Source: Haberlea rhodopensis | Taxonomy: Eukaryota > Streptophyta > Magnoliopsida > Lamiales > Gesneriaceae | DNA length: 64,000 bases | Reading direction: 5' to 3' | Assembly: GCA_907163345.1 (NCBI GenBank) | Contig: CAJQUN010000436.1 | Coordinates: 124,001-188,000 of the forward strand | Shown here: positions 60,101 to 64,000 of the stretch, in pieces | Layout of the letters: each line of letters begins with the position of its first letter | Position numbering within the stretch: the stretch's first letter is position 1 | Program-made: the position numbers and the translations under genes | The notes under the pieces: generated by a model | What the model saw: only the letters and a program-made list of their open reading frames with translations | The model's database searches: none | Told to the model about the DNA's origin: nothing

Positions 60101-61823
60101 TGGTTGATTATTACGTGTATTTTTGCTTTGATATGTAAATATTTTCGTGTAGATTAGATGTTATGCTTTTTGGTATTTATTTGGTTGTTTTAGGAATCTA
60201 GGTGGAAAGTGGAAAAATCGATTTCAGCAGATATCATGCACAACCCTATCAATTTTTTCACAGAAAAAATCATCTCTTTAACCTAATCCCCAATTTCCTT
60301 CTATAATTTTTCCCACAAACTCACAAATCTTGCAATTTTTGCTTCAAAGCTTCACCAAATCACATTTTTTGCAACAGATTTGAAGATTCACAACTGAAAT
60401 TGGGAGATTTCATCAAAAAGGAGGAACTCAAGCAAATTCCAAAACATCACCTAGATTTTCATGGTATTCGGTTTCAACTCTTCTATATATCCATGAATTA
60501 GTGAATATGTTTGTTTGTATATGCAAGGATTGGAGTTTTTGGTGAATTTGGGAGTTGCGTAGTTAATTATTGGGGAAGTAAAGAGTTGGTTGGTAAGATT
60601 GGTGAATTCTTGTTGTGGTTGGTAATATTGGTGAGTTATTGTTGTGGTTGGGATTGAAGAAGTGAGATTTGTGAATTGATCAATGGCTCCAAAGAAAAAG
60701 CAAAAGCAAGTCGAAGCCACCACTTCGTCTGCAGATTATGATGAGCGTAGCTTTGTGAATTCCGTAGCGGCGGAATTGTACCCCAGTTATCACCGCAAAC
60801 CCCTCATTCGCGAAAGGGGAATGAGTTTAGATCGACTTGAATGCCCTGTCATTCAAGAAGCAAGGCGACGAGGTTGGTTTGAATTCATTCAACAACCTAT
60901 TGATGCGGTGGTCTTTGTTGTGAGGGAATTCTATGCTAATCTAAGAACAGTCCACTAAAATTCAAGGGAGGTTGTATTTGTAAGGGGTAAGGATGTTGAA
61001 TTTGATCGATTCAAATTAAATGCGATTTTTAGGATGCCATCAAAAAAGAATAGTGATTACCAAGCTTTCAAGACGAGCCAGATCAATTACGATGAGGTAC
61101 TATCGGTAATCAGTATTGAGGGGACTGACTGGCAAAGAAACAGCAATGGAGAGCCCCAATTGGTCCTAAAGAAATATCTGAAACCAGAGGCACAAGCATG
61201 GTTCTCCTTCATAGCCTCCCGGGTCATGCCATCGACCCACACTTCTGAGGTTACCAAGGAGAGAGCTGCCCTGGTATTTGACACACTCATAGGGCAAACG
61301 GTGGATTTGGGGCACATTTTAATGACCACATCTGTGACATCGGCAGGAGTCCGCCCACCTCCGCATTACCTTTTCCATCTACTATCACAGCTCTTTGCAA
61401 GAGAGGCGGAGTGAAGTGGGATGCCGATGAAGAACTCCTACCACCAAAAGAACCAATTGTGGTTGATGGACCTCCACCTCCTACAGGCCGACGAAGGGCC
61501 GAGCCACGGCCTTCGAGCAGCAGACATGCTGGGCCATCCTCATCCTCCGCTGCAGAGCATTCATCGATCACCTTGGGTTCCCTTCACAGGGATCTCCAAG
61601 ACATACACCTGGAGCAGTAGGGCATCCAAAATTTGCAAAGGGAATTATAGTGGGGCCAAGCACATATAAGTCAGCACCAAATGGAGTTCCTGCAGTATCA
61701 ATGTGCATGGAACAATGCCTTGGCCCAAGGATTCCCAACTATTCAGTTCCCGCGTGAGCCGCAATTTCAACCATTCCCGCCATACCAACCACCACCACCT
61801 GAGTACCAACCATACCAACCACA
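60101..61823 (+). mobile_element. Inserted retroelement fragment with a Transposase_32-like ORF
   Basis: A 1.7 kb block separates two parts of the SIRE-like LTR that are continuous in the solo copy. It begins TGGTTGATTATT and ends ACCAACCACA. Flanks TGATA and GTATA could be a degraded duplication. It has a non-coding leader (60101-60682) and one broken ORF, with no LTR pair. How it was inserted is unclear. Confidence 0.55.
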
Positions 61824-61836
61824 GTATAACAAACAC
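60683..61836 (+). pseudogene. Putative plant transposon protein (Transposase_32-like), interrupted
   Basis: Starts MAPKKKQKQVEATTSS and includes FVNSVAAELYPSYH, VVFVVREFYANLRTVH, then an in-frame TAA (60956-60958). The same frame goes on with VVFVRGKDVEFDRFKLNAIF, LKPEAQAWFSFIASRVMPST, HTSEVTKERAALVFDTLIGQ and a stop at 61412-61414. A shift then restores KWDADEELLPPKEPIVVDG and a Pro/Gln/Tyr-rich tail (FPPYQPPPPEYQPYQPQ). The 'FYANL..VRGK.V.FD...MPSTHTSEVT.ERA' order is diagnostic of this retroelement-associated family. Two disabling changes are certain. Confidence 0.8.
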
Positions 61837-61919
61837 AAGTTTTGTTGATCATCAAAACTCAAAAATAATCCAGAGATAAATTAAAGCATTAAACACAACC
61901 ATGCATTTAAGGCTCAACA

Positions 61920-62803
61920 ATCTCCCCCTTTTTTATGATCACAAAACTTGATAACTTGAATATGTAATATGCATGAAATGTGAGTAAACGTGACTCCTTC
62001 TTAACAATTGCATAACACATACAAGATTACCAAGTAAAGCATAAAGCAAACAACTCTCCCCCTCAAACTATGCAAGAATTAAACTTCAAGTTTATCACAA
62101 AATTCTCCCCCTTTTTGTGATAATCAAAAAGTACAAAATTCAAATAAACATAGCATTATTATATGTTGACACATAACCATATTTTAACAATTTACACATG
62201 TCCCTCATCAAGCATGTAATTTCCATAAAACGCATAAGATTAAATCATTTAGAGGAATACAAACATACGTTTAAGGCAATCGAAAATGAATTCTAAAAGT
62301 TGCAAAGTGTGCATATGTTCTACCAAGACTTTATGCACTAATGCCCATTAAAATTCTCAAAGCATCATTTGATAAATTAATAACATTATTAAGGTCATGA
62401 TAGCAAAGATTTAGTATCCAAACACTTATAGCATGCTTAATCACAATTTCACATTTTCACATAGCATTATTCAAGTTTGAACTCAATGCATTAATCACAT
62501 AGCATTATTCAAATTTGAACTTAAGGCATATCAAGATTAAAATCATGCAACAAAACAATTTATATGTGCACATGCTAAGGGGATATGCATTTTACTACCA
62601 AAGAATATTGAGCTTCATTATTTATTGGTCACAATTAATTTGTGCCAATGAAATTTTTTGAATTGCTCTTTTAAATGCACAAAATAAATTTACCTTTGAT
62701 GACAAGAGTGCGTTCTTGTCATTGGTCCTATACCTCACGCCTCTTCTATTGTTGTGAATGAGATAATCTCCTCCCTTGAGATGCTTGAGCCTTCATCATC
62801 CAT
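61920..62803 (-). other. Polypurine tract and 3' untranslated part of the SIRE-like element
   Basis: Minus strand: three AAAAAGGGGGAGA-like purine tracts (about 61921-61940, 62055-62070 and 62103-62118), the last one next to the LTR serving as PPT. The segment ATAGCATTATTCAA(A/G)TTTGAACT is repeated at about 62461-62483 and 62498-62521. Protease, integrase and RT should lie here in an autonomous element but are absent. Confidence 0.6.
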
Positions 62804-64000
62804 TCATTTGTTGTCCCTACAAAACAAATTTACAATTGGAGGATCTTTGGTACCCATTTGATTTTTGGGTCTTTGAGGGTTAGTTTTCATTGGCGCATTT
62901 GGAATCCATTTCCACCTCTTGTTAGGTTGGTATTGGATTTTAGCAAACCAACATTTATTCTTAGTATGATCATTTTTACAACAATAATTGCAAGTAGGAG
63001 AATTATGCTTAGCTTTAGCCAACAAGCTTGAAAATATTTTTGATTTGCTTGAGAAGCCTAACCCGGCTTTATCAAAGCTACAACGTTGCAAGCCAAGCAA
63101 TTCATTCATCTTTAAACTACTATCACTAAATTTGCAAAAAGATTTCTTTAAAGAGCTTAATTCATTTTTCAATGAATTGTTTTCTTCATCCCTCTTGGCT
63201 ATCTCAAGTTTGAGTAATTTGTTACTCATCTTGGTTTTGCCAAGAACATCAATAAGTTCATGATAGGAATCTAACAATTCATCAAAAGATGGTAACTCAT
63301 CGTCGTTTTCATCTCCTTCATCATTTATGTCATCTTTGGCCATGAGACAAATATTTGTTCCTTCTTCATCGGAGTCACTATCACTCCATGTGGCTATAAA
63401 AGCTTTCTTCTTCCCTTTGTCCTCATTATTCTTCCTAGGAAATTTATTAGCATAATGACCTTTTTCTTGACAATTATAGCAAGTTACCTCTTGTTTTGAT
63501 CTTGTTTGGTAGCACTAGAGGTCTTTGGCTTGTTATGTTTGTTGAATAATTTCTTGAACTTTCTAGTAAACAAGATCATCTCATCATCATCATCATCATC
63601 TTCATCCTCGGATTGATCTTTCCTCCCGACCAAGGCTATCCCATTTCTTTTGTATCATCTTCCTTCTTTATTCATTTCCTTGTTGACACTTCAAGCTCAT
63701 GGGTCACCAATGTGCCATGAAGTTCATCAAGGTCATAAGATGCACTTTCTCATTTGTTGGATTCGATGATGGCCGTCCTCTTTGCATCACATTCCTTTGG
63801 CAAGGCTCTTAGAGCTCTTCTCCATATTTGCTTTGGAGGATACTTCTCTCCAGGTTGGGCAAGCTCGTTTATGATTTAGGTGAGCCTTCTAAACATTGAA
63901 TCAACCTCTTCTCCGGACTCCATCTCAAATGTCTCATATTTGAGTTGTAGTAGGTCTATCTTTGTCTTCTTCACTTGATTTGTGCCCTCATGACAAATTT
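62804..64000 (-). pseudogene. Gag of a SIRE-like Copia element, partial
   Basis: From the right edge inward (minus strand): VKKTKIDLLQLKYETFEMES, GEEVDSMFRRLT, a stop, IINELAQPGEKYPPKQIWRR, ALRALPKECDAKRTAIIESN, a stop, then DLDELHGTLVTHELEVSTRK. This is the UBN2-type gag domain. A first zinc knuckle (YNCQEKGHYANK, about 63480) follows, then an acidic stretch DSDSDEEGTNICLMAKDD, a coiled coil (residues of 63343-63100) and a second knuckle CNYCCKNDHTKNKC (about 62990-62950). The frame ends at 62804 and the 3' untranslated part follows directly. The N-terminus lies beyond the window. Confidence 0.85.

Larger units (their letters stand above)
57506..61919 (-). repeat. 3' LTR of a SIRE-like Copia element, split by two insertions
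   Basis: Minus strand: it starts TGTTGAGCC at 61919, directly after the purine tract AAAAAAGGGGGAGAT, and ends CCAACA at 57506. LTR pieces are 57506-58034, 59445-60100 and 61824-61919. When the inserts are removed, the pieces match the intact solo LTR 58035-59444 along their whole length. The LTR contains CTCTTCCCGAG tandem motifs and a run of GCCTCAGGCG palindromes. Confidence 0.88.

Noticed and set aside
1..64000. tRNA, rRNA or microRNA genes
   Set aside because: No cloverleaf with A- and B-box, and no rRNA segment, was found by eye. PBS sequences only mimic the 3' ends of tRNAs.

Overview
This window is plant nuclear DNA, most likely from a eudicot. The genes are intron-split with GT..AG borders, the intergenic DNA is very AT-rich, and well over half of the sequence is transposable-element DNA, much of it nested. 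No prokaryotic, organellar or CRISPR signature is visible. I cannot name the species from sequence alone.

Five host-type genes stand out. (1) The 5' part of a plastid transketolase runs off the left edge (minus strand, 1-2332). (2) A seven-exon gene on the plus strand (19439-23558) encodes a 784-residue protein with an HNH-like segment followed by long coiled coils. (3) A six-exon YqgF/RuvX-type putative pre-16S rRNA nuclease gene (minus strand, 25634-31555) has a 3.5 kb intron holding a rearranged Copia element. (4) An RPA70-like OB-fold/zinc gene on the plus strand (about 35811-39522) ends about 410 bp before a Helitron-type 3' terminus. (5) A type I (M-gamma, AGL80-like) MADS-box gene lies on the minus strand (51294-52088).

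Layout of the repeats. 3009-3660 is a PIF/Harbinger-type MITE. 5775-16465 is a minus-strand stack: a 3' LTR, an antisense gag-like ORF and an RT fragment of Tat type, fused to the gag-protease of an Athila-like element. That Athila element's leader is split by a second Athila-like element (10854-14900, target duplication gtatc), and its 5' LTR lies at 14999-16465. 18251-19107 holds a small hAT-like element and a fold-back repeat. 26743-29572 is the intronic Copia with a nested hAT-like element. 40260-50817 is one decayed L1-type LINE cut open three times: by a 4.9 kb non-autonomous Athila-like element (duplication ctata), by a solo LTR (ttcta) and by a TRIM (tatgg/tacgg). 53783-54721 is a fold-back element with another element inside. 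57506-64000 is a SIRE-like Copia 3' LTR plus gag; a solo LTR of its own family sits inside that LTR (duplication caaat), and a gag-like fragment sits inside it as well.

The genes do not form a pathway. Transketolase (Calvin cycle/pentose phosphate) and the YqgF protein are probably plastid proteins. The MADS gene is a likely transcription factor of gametophyte or endosperm. The RPA-like gene is best read as Helitron cargo. The most informative content is the nesting order, supported by exact target-site duplications, and the palindrome-rich LTRs of at least three element families.
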